Positions 1 to 6,842 are shown, counted from the first letter of the stretch. The stretch: 9,648 nt of DNA from Dehalococcoidales bacterium (GCA_028713395.1 JAQTOJ010000061.1:1-9648); one strand, 5' to 3'. Notes: generated by a model from the sequence alone, not told the origin. Made by a program: numbers and translations.

Positions 1-606
1 GCCATTTACAATGTAGCCTTATTTGGTTTAATTTCAGACCAGGCTAGCATCGAGCTTTGGCGTCATGAGAGTTTGCCATTACCACTTGAATATCTTGAAG
101 AGAAAAATGAAAATCTTCTGGAAAAACTCAGGGTTGCGCTTGATGCTGCTGAAAGCGTGGGAAGGCTGATTGGTTCGGGGTTTGTTGATACAGAAATCAC
201 AGATAAAAAAGGGAATAGGAAGAACATTTCCCTACCCGGTCCATTACGCATATTGGCATCTAATATTTTGAAACCCGATGAACCAGAAAAAGCTGATAAA
301 GAGGCAGTAAGGGCATTCGTCGACTCTCTTTCTCCTTCCCGTTCCTATTGGGCACAACTTGGCATATCCTTTAACGAATTTTTAATCAGACTCCCTGATG
401 ATAAATCGGGTGATGAATACGGCAAGACCGTGCTGCCCTGGTGGGCCGCACAAATCCGTCAAGCCGCCTGCAATGCCTTTGAAGAGACAACCAGTGGCTT
501 CGACCGCTCCCGAGTGCTTAAAGCCGTCACTCTGGCAGAAAATGAATTTCACATACAGCTGAACAGAATATTGGAAAATATTGAAAAAGGAGGTGATAAA
601 TCGTGA
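1..606 (+). CDS. cas8e: Type I-E Cascade large subunit Cas8e (Cse1/CasA), C-terminal part
   Basis: The frame is open from base 1, so the gene starts upstream of the window and only about the last 201 residues are seen. An internal TTG at 73 is not the real start, because the residues before it (including GLISDQASIELWRHESLPLP) are typical Cse1 sequence. Cas8e is the large subunit of Cascade: it recognises the PAM, helps open the target duplex and recruits Cas3. The visible part corresponds to the end of the main domain and the C-terminal helical bundle; it is rich in charged helices (residues after YLEEKNENLLEKLR). The PAM-reading N-terminal domain is outside the window. Its TGA stop overlaps the cse2 GTG start (GTGA), which suggests translational coupling. 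The assignment rests on sequence style and on the cse2-cas7-cas5-cas6-cas1-cas2 order that follows. Confidence 0.93.
   Translation, partial: AIYNVALFGLISDQASIELWRHESLPLPLEYLEEKNENLLEKLRVALDAAESVGRLIGSGFVDTEITDKKGNRKNISLPGPLRILASNILKPDEPEKADKEAVRAFVDSLSPSRSYWAQLGISFNEFLIRLPDDKSGDEYGKTVLPWWAAQIRQAACNAFEETTSGFDRSRVLKAVTLAENEFHIQLNRILENIEKGGDKS
587..597 (+). promoter_or_regulatory. Strong ribosome binding site of cse2 inside cas8e
   Basis: AAGGAGGTGAT is a near-perfect complement of the 16S rRNA 3' end. It lies 9 nt (counted from the end of GGAGG) before the GTG at 603. It supports that GTG as the cse2 start although it overlaps the cas8e stop by 4 nt. The strength may serve the high Cse2 dose of Cascade (two copies per complex in E. 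coli), which is inference. Confidence 0.8.
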
Positions 607-1157
607 GCACAATCATAGCCCAGGAACACAAATTTATTGGTCATCTGGAGAAGTTAGTTAAGGAGCAAGATCTGGGAGCGCTTGCCGCTCTGCGCCGAGG
701 CCTGGGTAAACCACCCGGCACAACGCGGGAGATGGACTCTAATGTCTTGCCATATCTGCCCCCAAATGCCGGAGAACACCTAGAAGATGCTTATTATCTG
801 ATTGGGACACTGTTTGCTTTCTGGCACCAGGGTAGCGATTCTATGGTGAAAAACCAATCTGGAAACATGGGTGCATCCCTGCGAGCATTAGTAGACCAGG
901 AAACCGTTGACGGCGGAGACCATGTTGACGCCGAAAAGCGTGTAGAAAAGCGACTGGTTGCCTTGCTCAACTGCCATTATGATGACCTACCGGATCATTT
1001 GCGTCACACCATCGGACTACTAAAGTCAAAAGACATCCCTGTCAACTGGCTCCTGTTGCTAAACGATATACAGAACTGGCAAAGGGAAAGCCGGGATGTC
1101 CAGCGTCAGTGGGCAAGAGAGTTCTGGCGCAATTTTAAGAAAAGCGAAACCCCATAA
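603..1157 (+). CDS. cse2: Type I-E Cascade small subunit Cse2 (CasB/Cas11e)
   Basis: 184 residues, usual for the family (about 160-200). Cse2 is an all-helical protein that forms a dimer along the belly of Cascade and stabilises the crRNA, the target strand and the displaced strand. Family-like segments are FIGHLEKLVKEQDLGALAALRR near residues 10-32, the PYLP and EDAYYLIGTLFAFWHQ stretch near residues 49-76, and the C-terminal DIQNWQRESRDVQRQWAREFW motif, which matches the usual end with W-x-VQ-xx-WAR-FW. The GTG start is fixed by the strong ribosome binding site and the 4-nt overlap with cas8e. cas7e follows after 27 bp. No frameshift or missing core segment is seen. Confidence 0.93.
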   Translation: MSTIIAQEHKFIGHLEKLVKEQDLGALAALRRGLGKPPGTTREMDSNVLPYLPPNAGEHLEDAYYLIGTLFAFWHQGSDSMVKNQSGNMGASLRALVDQETVDGGDHVDAEKRVEKRLVALLNCHYDDLPDHLRHTIGLLKSKDIPVNWLLLLNDIQNWQRESRDVQRQWAREFWRNFKKSETP

Positions 1158-1184
1158 TTAAAAGAATACGAGGAGGAATAACCA

Positions 1185-2294
1185 ATGATAATCGAGTTGC
1201 ATATTTTACAAAACTTTGCCCCATCTAATCTCAACCGGGATGACACGAATTCTCCCAAAGAGTGTGAATTCGGCGGCTACCGACGTGCCCGTGTTTCCAG
1301 CCAGTGTATCAAACGCTCTATCCGGGAATATTTCAAGAATAAGGAACTTGTGCCTCTCGATGAGCTTGCAAAAAGGACAAACGGACTGGTAAAAGAACTC
1401 ACCGGGAGGTTGGTCAAGGTTGGTAAATTAGAAGCAGACGCCAAACAGGCGAGCATCAACGCCATTACGGCAACTGACAAGCTGAAATTAAAGGACAAAG
1501 AAAAAACCGAATACCTTCTGTTCCTCGGGGAGAAAGAGATTCGTGCTGTTGTCGATATTATCCTGTCCAACTGGTCGCAACTGACCGCGAAATCTCCCGA
1601 TAAAAAACAGGATGAAGCTATTGGGAAATCAATTCTGGAAGCACTTAATGGCGGTAAAGCCATTGACCTTGCGCTTTTTGGTAGAATGCTTGCCGACTTG
1701 CCGGGGAAAAATGTGGACGCAGCCAGCCAGGTTGCTCATGCCATTTCCACTCACAAGGTAGGGGTTGAGTTTGATTTCTATACCGCCGTGGATGACCTAC
1801 AGACAGAGGCAGAGACTGGCGCGGGTATGATGGGTACCATTGAGTTCAACTCCGCCTGCTTTTACCGCTACGCTAATATCAATTGCGCTCAGCTAAAAAA
1901 GAACCTTGGTGGTGACCAGACACTTACCCAACAATCCGTTGAAGCATTCATACGCGCCGCAGTTCATGCCATACCCTCGGGCAAGCAGAACTCCTTCGCT
2001 GCGCAAAACCCGCCATCGTTCGTCTTCGCTGTGGCAAGAAAATCCGGGGCATGGTCGTTGGCAAACGCATTTGCTAAACCCGTGTGGGTGGGCGAAAATG
2101 GAGACCTTATCGAGCAATCAACCAAGGAACTGGTGGATTACTGGAGCAAACTAGGCAAGGCTTATGGAGACAAGGATATCCTGACCAAACCAGCCTACAC
2201 TCTCGGTGTTACTGATCTGAAAAGTTTAGACGCTGTAGATGGACTGGAACAGCTCATCTCGAAAATAAACCAGGCAACTGCGGCAGATTGTTAA
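1185..2294 (+). CDS. cas7e: Type I-E Cascade backbone protein Cas7e (Cse4/CasC)
   Basis: 369 residues, normal length. Cas7e is the RAMP-fold backbone of Cascade; six copies line the crRNA in E. coli. The N-terminus carries the family signature HILQNFAPSNLNRDD followed by FGGYRRARVSSQCIKRSIR (residues about 6-48). Further typical stretches are GAGMMGTIEFNSACFYRYAN (about 212-231) and SGKQNSFAAQNPPSFVFAVAR (about 265-285). The ATG has an AGGAGG ribosome binding site at 1171-1176, 8 nt upstream. It sits between cse2 (27 bp gap) and cas5e (13 bp gap) in one operon. Nothing is broken or unusual. Confidence 0.96.
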   Translation: MIIELHILQNFAPSNLNRDDTNSPKECEFGGYRRARVSSQCIKRSIREYFKNKELVPLDELAKRTNGLVKELTGRLVKVGKLEADAKQASINAITATDKLKLKDKEKTEYLLFLGEKEIRAVVDIILSNWSQLTAKSPDKKQDEAIGKSILEALNGGKAIDLALFGRMLADLPGKNVDAASQVAHAISTHKVGVEFDFYTAVDDLQTEAETGAGMMGTIEFNSACFYRYANINCAQLKKNLGGDQTLTQQSVEAFIRAAVHAIPSGKQNSFAAQNPPSFVFAVARKSGAWSLANAFAKPVWVGENGDLIEQSTKELVDYWSKLGKAYGDKDILTKPAYTLGVTDLKSLDAVDGLEQLISKINQATAADC

Positions 2295-2307
2295 AAGGGA
2301 GGTTATT

Positions 2308-3009
2308 ATGGCGGTATTGCTTTTACGTCTTGCCGGACCAATGCAGTCCTGGGGCACCCAGAGCCGCTTTACCCACCGGGATACCGACCTGGAACCTTCA
2401 AAATCCGGTGTCATCGGTCTACTTTGTGCTGCAATGGGAAAGCCACGGGATGATTTGACAGCAATTAAGGAACTAGCAGGTCTGAAAATGGGAGTCCGCG
2501 TTGACCGGCAGGGAACTCTGAAATGCGATTACCACACGGCACAAAATGTTGCCAAAGCCGGTGGTGGCATCAAAGACTGTGAACTCTCTAACCGCTTCTA
2601 CTTAACAGATGCTTGTTTCCTGGTGGCATTACAAGGCGACCTGCATGTGCTTAAGGAAGTGGATAACTCCTTACGAAACCCTGTCTGGCAAATGTATTTA
2701 GGACGCAAAGCATTTGTGCCAGGACTCCCAGTGTATCTCCCGAATGGTCTGCTGCCAGATTGTGTCAATTTATTAACTGCACTAAATAACTACCCTTATC
2801 TGCTTCCAAATAGAAAAAGAGAGATGCAAGCTTCATTAAGAATTGAATTTGAGACAGAATTTGGGCAGGGAGACATGGTCAAACATGACCAGCCTATATC
2901 CTTTATCAGCGCAGACCGTCAATTTGGGTTGCGCTATGTGAAAAATGTAATGGTAGAACGAGCAAAACTGCCACTGGCAAAGGAGGAGCCATGTATTTAT
3001 CTCGCTTAA
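2308..3009 (+). CDS. cas5e: Type I-E Cascade protein Cas5e (CasD)
   Basis: 233 residues, usual length. Cas5e is a RAMP protein that binds the 5' handle of the crRNA and links the Cas7 backbone to Cas8e. The N-terminus shows the family pattern LLLRLAGPMQSWGTQSRF, then the conserved PSKSGVIGLLCAAMG (about residues 31-45), DYHTAQNV near residue 73 and NRFYLTDACFLVALQGD near 97. Type I-E Cas5 does not process RNA; that role falls to Cas6e. The ATG has GGGAGG at 2297-2302. The 3' end overlaps cas6e by 19 nt in another frame, so the two are probably translationally coupled. Confidence 0.95.
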   Translation: MAVLLLRLAGPMQSWGTQSRFTHRDTDLEPSKSGVIGLLCAAMGKPRDDLTAIKELAGLKMGVRVDRQGTLKCDYHTAQNVAKAGGGIKDCELSNRFYLTDACFLVALQGDLHVLKEVDNSLRNPVWQMYLGRKAFVPGLPVYLPNGLLPDCVNLLTALNNYPYLLPNRKREMQASLRIEFETEFGQGDMVKHDQPISFISADRQFGLRYVKNVMVERAKLPLAKEEPCIYLA

Positions 3010-3629
3010 AGCTAAATTCAGCGCAACGCGGCACCCGCGAATTTCTAATTAATCCTTATCGTCTGCACCAAGCGGTTTACCGCGCCTTTCCTGATAATAG
3101 TGATGGTGGCCCGGGACGAATACTATACCGGGTTGATAAAAACAAACGCCTTGGGATAATATCACTTCTTGTTCAATCAGATAAAAAACCGGTTTGGTCC
3201 AAAGTAGATTTTATCGTAGACTGTCTTTTAGAACCGGCAGAATGTAAAGTTTACTCCCCAGTAATTCAAACCGGTCAGATCTTGCTTTTCCGTGTAAGAG
3301 CCAACCCCACCATTAAAAAAAAGCTGGATGGGAAAGAGAACGGCTACAGGCTTGGACTCCTCCGAGAAGAGGACCAGCTTAAATGGTTGAACAGGAAAGC
3401 AGAAGAAAGTGGTTTCGCTGTAATGACTTGCAGGGCGGTATCAGAAGGGATGTCTGATGACGATAAACGCAATGACGAACTGGATAAAATGAGGCACTTC
3501 GCAGTACGCTTTGAAGGCATGCTTAAGATTACAGACCAGGAGATTTTTACTAATACAATCGAAAATGGCATCGGCTCCGCCAAAGGCTTCGGCTTCGGGC
3601 TGCTTTCCCTGGCGCGCATTAAGGAATGA
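2991..3629 (+). CDS. cas6e: CRISPR precursor RNA endoribonuclease Cas6e (Cse3/CasE)
   Basis: 212 residues, usual for Cas6e. It cuts the repeat RNA at the 3' base of the repeat hairpin and stays bound to the 3' end of the crRNA within Cascade. His26 (in NPYRLHQAVYRAF) falls exactly where the catalytic histidine of the Thermus thermophilus enzyme lies (His26; His20 in E. coli). The C-terminus (193-212) carries the glycine-rich loop GIGSAKGFGFGLLSLARIKE that is diagnostic of the family. The ATG has AAAGGAGG at 2979-2986 inside cas5e, giving a 19-nt overlap. cas1 follows after 3 bp. The G-C rich hairpin of the repeats in the array at 4810-5448 fits as its substrate. Confidence 0.95.
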   Translation: MYLSRLKLNSAQRGTREFLINPYRLHQAVYRAFPDNSDGGPGRILYRVDKNKRLGIISLLVQSDKKPVWSKVDFIVDCLLEPAECKVYSPVIQTGQILLFRVRANPTIKKKLDGKENGYRLGLLREEDQLKWLNRKAEESGFAVMTCRAVSEGMSDDDKRNDELDKMRHFAVRFEGMLKITDQEIFTNTIENGIGSAKGFGFGLLSLARIKE

Positions 3630-3632
3630 ATA

Positions 3633-4556
3633 ATGCGGACACTCCATGAATTGCCCAGATTCCGTGACCGGTGGAGCCATCTCTATATGGAGATGGGGCG
3701 ACTGGATGTCGATGCAAATGGATTGGTATTTCAGCAGGGTGAAAGCTTGGTGCGGGTGCCCATTGACCAGCTAAGTATCATCATGCTAGGACCAGGATCC
3801 ACGGTAACTCACGCAGCCGTGAAATCACTTTCTCAAAATAATTGTCTGCTATCTTGGACGGGACAAGACGGTATTCGTCTTTATGCGGCAAGCATCGGCG
3901 GCACTTATAGCGCCAGAAGAACTATACGCCAGGCTAAATTGGTTAGCGACGAGGAAAGACGCCTTGAAGTTGCATGGCGAATGTACCGTTTTCGTTTTAA
4001 CGAAACCATCCCACCGGTTGTGAGTCTAGAAAGTATCCGAGGGATGGAAGGGATTCGTGTGCGTCGGTGTTATGCAGAGGCTTCAGCCAAGTACGGTATT
4101 GAATGGAGCGGCCGTCACTATGACCAGGATGATTGGAATAAAGGAGACCCTATTAACCGCGCGTTATCCGCAGCGAATGCTTGTCTGTATGGCGTCTGCC
4201 ATGCGGGTATTCTATCCGCCGGATATTCTCCGGCTTTGGGGTTTGTCCATACCGGTAAGATGCTGAGTTTTGTTTATGATATTGGCGATCTTTATAAAAC
4301 AGAACTTACCATTCCTACGGCCTTTCGTCTTACAGCGGAAAATCCACCGGAACTAGAGAGAGCAGTCCGAATGGAATGCCGAAAAGTTTTCCACGAATTT
4401 AAATTAATGGATAGGTTGTTACCTGATATCGCGGAGGTGCTGGGTGTTAGTGATGATACTGGAGAAAACGCCGACGAGCTTGAAGGGCGCATTGTCACGC
4501 TGGCTGTTGGAACCGAAGACGGGAGTTTTTCTTGGGAACCCGAGCGCGAGGGTTAG
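3633..4556 (+). CDS. cas1: Type I-E CRISPR integrase Cas1
   Basis: 307 residues, close to E. coli Cas1 (305). Cas1 with Cas2 captures prespacers and integrates them at the leader end of the array. An N-terminal beta domain (about 1-85) is followed by the helical catalytic domain. Predicted metal ligands are Glu139 (in SIRGMEG), His206 (GFVHTGK) and Asp216/Asp219 (YDIGD), which line up with Glu141, His208, Asp218 and Asp221 of E. coli. The enzyme therefore looks active. AAGGAA at 3621-3626 serves the ATG, 3 bp after cas6e. The last 37 or so residues form a polar, acidic tail beyond the conserved core (which ends near EVLGV) and are encoded where cas2 overlaps in the +1 frame. The type I-E subtype follows from both sequence and neighbours. 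Confidence 0.96.
   Translation: MRTLHELPRFRDRWSHLYMEMGRLDVDANGLVFQQGESLVRVPIDQLSIIMLGPGSTVTHAAVKSLSQNNCLLSWTGQDGIRLYAASIGGTYSARRTIRQAKLVSDEERRLEVAWRMYRFRFNETIPPVVSLESIRGMEGIRVRRCYAEASAKYGIEWSGRHYDQDDWNKGDPINRALSAANACLYGVCHAGILSAGYSPALGFVHTGKMLSFVYDIGDLYKTELTIPTAFRLTAENPPELERAVRMECRKVFHEFKLMDRLLPDIAEVLGVSDDTGENADELEGRIVTLAVGTEDGSFSWEPEREG
4433..4439 (+). promoter_or_regulatory. Ribosome binding site that fixes the cas2 start within cas1
   Basis: GGAGGTG lies 6 nt (counted from the end of GGAGG) before the GTG at 4444. The other in-frame starts, GTG 4450 and ATG 4453, are less well spaced from it. The protein from 4444 aligns with the normal Cas2e N-terminus, so the long overlap with cas1 appears real. 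Confidence 0.65.
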
Positions 4557-4734
4557 AGACGAGCTTTGGGAAAAGGCTCTTAAGAAAACCAAGGAGAGTG
4601 GCGCTATCATGCAAATCTGGACTGATTCAAACCCACAGGGTTTTAGTTATCGGCAATATGGTAAAAGGGAACGCCGGTTTGTTGACCTGGATGGTTTAGC
4701 CTTAGTAGAATACAAACAACTTATTGAAAAGTAG
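4444..4734 (+). CDS. cas2: Type I-E CRISPR adaptation protein Cas2
   Basis: 96 residues, normal for Cas2e (E. coli 94). Cas2 is the ferredoxin-fold dimer that bridges two Cas1 dimers in the adaptation complex. The N-terminal strand MLVMILEKTPTSLKG matches the family pattern of a hydrophobic strand then E-x-xP-x-LRG; Glu7 is the usual acidic position. Next comes the conserved GVFLGNPSARVRDELWEK (about residues 27-44) and then a C-terminal RRFVDLDGLALVEY, close to the family's RRP-VDLDGL ending. The start is GTG, chosen for its ribosome binding site and the family alignment. The first 113 nt overlap cas1 in the +1 frame. The array starts 75 bp after the stop. Confidence 0.93.
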   Translation: MLVMILEKTPTSLKGALSRWLLEPKTGVFLGNPSARVRDELWEKALKKTKESGAIMQIWTDSNPQGFSYRQYGKRERRFVDLDGLALVEYKQLIEK

Positions 4735-4809
4735 CATTTACATTTTTTCTGACCCTAGAAACCGGTAATCAGGCGTGAAGACAAAAACAGATAGCCTCAA
4801 GTTTCCAGG
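4735..4809 (+). promoter_or_regulatory. CRISPR leader (short)
   Basis: These 75 bp lie between the cas2 stop and the first repeat. Repeat polarity (the 3' end resembles the GTGAACCG handle) places the leader on this side. It has a T-run at 4743-4748 and an A-run at 4782-4787, as leaders often do. I find no convincing -35/-10 pair; TTGAAA at 4724-4729 has no matching -10. I also find no full match to the IHF consensus used by E. coli. The array may be transcribed from the cas operon or from a promoter I cannot recognise. Role by position only. Confidence 0.55.
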
Positions 4810-5448
4810 GTATTCCCCACGTGTGTGGGGGTGAACCGCAATACTAAAATCGGTTCCGGATCCACATTCAGTATTCCCCACGTGTGTGGGGGTGAACCGG
4901 AAAAACTGGTAGCACTAAAGAATAAAGAGGTGTATTCCCCACGTGTGTGGGGGTGAACCGCAAAGAGGTCAGGGATATGCAACTAAAAGACGGTATTCCC
5001 CACGTGTGTGGGGGTGAACCGACAGCATGTTATCGATGTGGTTGTTTATAACAGTATTCCCCACGTGTGTGGGGGTGAACCGATACCGGATATGGCATCA
5101 ATCAAACTGGAGCCGTATTCCCCACGTGTGTGGGGGTGAACCGCCCTGTACGTAGTCACGAGACACGGTGGTCATGTATTCCCCACGTGTGTGGGGGTGA
5201 ACCGTACGTGGGCGGCAAATTGGGCGTCAATCGCATGTATTCCCCACGTGTGTGGGGGTGAACCGCGAACTCTGGGCATTCGGACGGTACCAGCTTCGTA
5301 TTCCCCACGTGTGTGGGGGTGAACCGTATCACTTCATGGTCGCATTCCCTGACAGAACGTATTCCCCACGTGTGTGGGGGTGAACCGTGCCGACCATGGC
5401 GGATTTACGTGATAGTGGGGTATTCCCCACGTGTGTGGGGGTGAACCG
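4810..5448 (+). CRISPR. Type I-E CRISPR array: 11 repeats, 10 spacers
   Basis: Repeats of 29 bp begin at 4810, 4871, 4932, 4993, 5054, 5115, 5176, 5237, 5298, 5359 and 5420, an exact 61-bp period, so all ten spacers are 32 bp. All 11 repeats are identical, starting GTATTCCCCAC and ending GGTGAACCG. The stem CCCCAC/GTGGGG (repeat positions 6-11 and 16-21, loop GTGT) is the Cas6e hairpin. Cleavage after position 21, as in E. coli, would leave the 5' handle GUGAACCG. The repeat resembles that of Thermus type I-E. No two spacers are identical. The array reads in the same direction as the cas genes, so the newest spacer should be that at 4839-4870 and the oldest that at 5388-5419. The last repeat shows no decay. 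Confidence 0.99.
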
Positions 5449-5755
5449 AAAGGATCACCTCGGAGTGGGACCGTTTGAACACTATCAAACGTCTTTACCA
5501 GACGGATACTATAAAAAAAACGACCTGCGGAAAACCAAGGCGAATATTGCTAGTATTGCAAAAGCCAAATTAAAGTTAAATGAACTCTATAATAGGGTAT
5601 TGATAAATCTCCAGCAAGGCTCAACAGTAATAAAAGTGATTGCCCTAGGTGCACTGGATACTAAAGTCTACGCCAAGGGAATAGACACCGTAGAAATTAA
5701 AGGTGTTATTCCCTTGGAATTAGCTTTACCTACCATTGCACAAACATCGGCATGA
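5449..5755 (+). pseudogene. Probable 3' remnant of a serine recombinase gene
   Basis: A plus-strand frame is open from within the array through to a TGA at 5753-5755. After the last repeat it reads as protein-like sequence. The best part, from about 5579, contains NELYNRVLINLQQ, then VIALGALDTKVYAKG and VEIKGVIPLELALPTIAQTS. This follows the usual end of large serine recombinases: a coiled-coil helix, a K-LALEALDIKV-like helix/strand, then a VEI-G-IP strand. That family match is from memory of the pattern, not a search. The catalytic serine domain, recombinase domain and zinc ribbon are absent. There is no ATG and no ribosome binding site; GTG at 5465 is the only early start. I read it as a decayed tail. 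The last 26 nt overlap the 3' end of dnaN on the other strand. It could instead be a chance open frame. Confidence 0.42.
5673..5717. repeat. Long inverted repeat just beyond the dnaN stop
   Basis: The left arm CCAAGGGAATAGACACC (5673-5689) pairs with the right arm GGTGTTATTCCCTTGG (5702-5717). This gives 16 base pairs with only one bulged G (5684) and a 12-nt loop. It lies 12 bp past the dnaN stop codon, so it may end or protect the dnaN transcript. There is no clear T-run on either side, so it is not a textbook intrinsic terminator. It also lies inside the putative recombinase remnant. Confidence 0.75.
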
Positions 5756-6842
5756 CCACGTGGATGTAACTATCGGCGCCGACAGGGCGGATGACGCCCG
5801 GACTGGACGGGTTGGTGGTTTCCAGGGTGACCTGTTGCTCTTTAAGGACGGACAGAACATCCGTTAAATACTTGCCGTTAAAAGCGATCTTGGCTTCGGT
5901 GCCTTCTACAGTCGCATCGAGTTCGCCGTTGTCTTCACCCAGTTCCTCGGATTTCGAAGAGACGGTGATCTTGCCGGGGCTCATCACCAACCGCACAATG
6001 CCGCTGCCGTCGCGGGCGAAAATCGAGGCCATTTTACAGGCGCGCAGAAATTCCGCGACGCTGACGGTGGCCTTGGCGGCGGAGCTCTGCGGGATCAACT
6101 GCGAATACTTCGGAAATGCTCCCTGCACCAACTGCGAAACCAGTTCGGTTTTCTTGAGTTTGAAGAGCGCCAGACTCTTATTGGGATTGACGGTAAACTC
6201 GATCTTTTCTTCATCCTCGCCGATAAGACGGTTGAGTTCATTCAACGTGCGGGATGGAATGATCACTTCCACTCTCTGCCCGACGGCTTTGGAGAGCGGC
6301 AGTTTGTAAACAGCCAGGCGGAAGCCATCGGCGGCGGCTAACGTTAACAGACTGCCTTCAAAGGTGGCATCGACGCCGGTCAACACGGGGCGGGATTCAT
6401 CGGCGGCGGCGGCGAAAACAACCTGATTGATGCCCTGCCGTAAAGCCGCGATTTCCACGCTGGTATTGATGCCCTCGTCCAACTTGGGAATAGGAGGAAA
6501 ATCCTTGGCATCGACGCCGCTGATACGGGCTTCGTAGCGGGCGCATTTTAATTCCAGTGTCTTGCCGACCAGTTTCATATCGATTTTCTCACCGGCGGGG
6601 AGAGAATTCACAAATTCGGAAAGTAAGCGGGCGGGCACGGTGATCGAACCTTCCTGTTCCACTTTGGCGCCGATCCAGTGACTCATCGCCATTTCCAGGT
6701 TAGTCGCCACGAGTTTCAGGCGCGATTCATCGGTGACCAGCATCACATTGTTGGTGATGGGTAAGGTGGTGCGGGTGGCCACTGCCCGGCTGACAATACT
6801 TAAACCTTTACTCAGGTTTTCCTGCAAACAAGATAATTTCAT
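5730..6842 (-). CDS. dnaN: DNA polymerase III beta subunit (sliding clamp)
   Basis: 370 residues, the usual length for DnaN. The protein forms a homodimeric ring that tethers DNA polymerase III and other replication and repair proteins to DNA. It contains three clamp domains (about 1-120, 125-245 and 247-370). Typical stretches are the N-terminal LQENLSKGLSIVSRAVATR, then TTLPITNNVML, KDFPPIP near residue 117, LTGVDATFEGSLLTLAAADG near 150-170, VIIPSRTLNEL near 190 and the C-terminal VVMPM that precedes FVQW. The ATG is preceded by GGGAGC (6851-6856). It lies 105 bp downstream of rdgB on the same strand with its own candidate promoter. Its 3' end faces the CRISPR array and the recombinase remnant, which is an unusual neighbour for a replication gene. 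Confidence 0.97.
   Translation of the reverse strand: MKLSCLQENLSKGLSIVSRAVATRTTLPITNNVMLVTDESRLKLVATNLEMAMSHWIGAKVEQEGSITVPARLLSEFVNSLPAGEKIDMKLVGKTLELKCARYEARISGVDAKDFPPIPKLDEGINTSVEIAALRQGINQVVFAAAADESRPVLTGVDATFEGSLLTLAAADGFRLAVYKLPLSKAVGQRVEVIIPSRTLNELNRLIGEDEEKIEFTVNPNKSLALFKLKKTELVSQLVQGAFPKYSQLIPQSSAAKATVSVAEFLRACKMASIFARDGSGIVRLVMSPGKITVSSKSEELGEDNGELDATVEGTEAKIAFNGKYLTDVLSVLKEQQVTLETTNPSSPGVIRPVGADSYIHVVMPMFVQW

Noticed and set aside
1277..1663. Minus-strand frame inside cas7e
   Set aside because: Cas7e is clear on the plus strand; the antisense frame has low-complexity serine/leucine sequence without known features.
4797..4982. Minus-strand frame in the array with repeated HPHTRGEY-like motifs
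   Set aside because: This is the well-known artefact of translating type I-E repeats; the motif recurs with each repeat and is not a protein.
5490..5504. Small hairpin CGTCT/AGACG after the array as a terminator
   Set aside because: The stem is only 5 bp and is followed by A-rich, not T-rich, sequence on the plus strand; on the minus strand no T-run follows it either.
5481..5509. Possible twelfth, degenerate repeat one period after the last repeat
   Set aside because: The bases at the expected position share no recognisable part of the repeat, including the CCCCAC/GTGGGG stem and the GAACCG end.
5387..5755. 122-residue plus-strand frame taken as one intact gene
   Set aside because: Its first part is repeat and spacer sequence of the CRISPR array, and its start codon lies across the last base of a repeat. 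Only the part after 5449 is considered, as a remnant.
5791..6309. Long plus-strand frame antisense to dnaN
   Set aside because: dnaN is unmistakable on the other strand. The antisense frame has serine/leucine-rich shadow sequence and no ribosome binding site.
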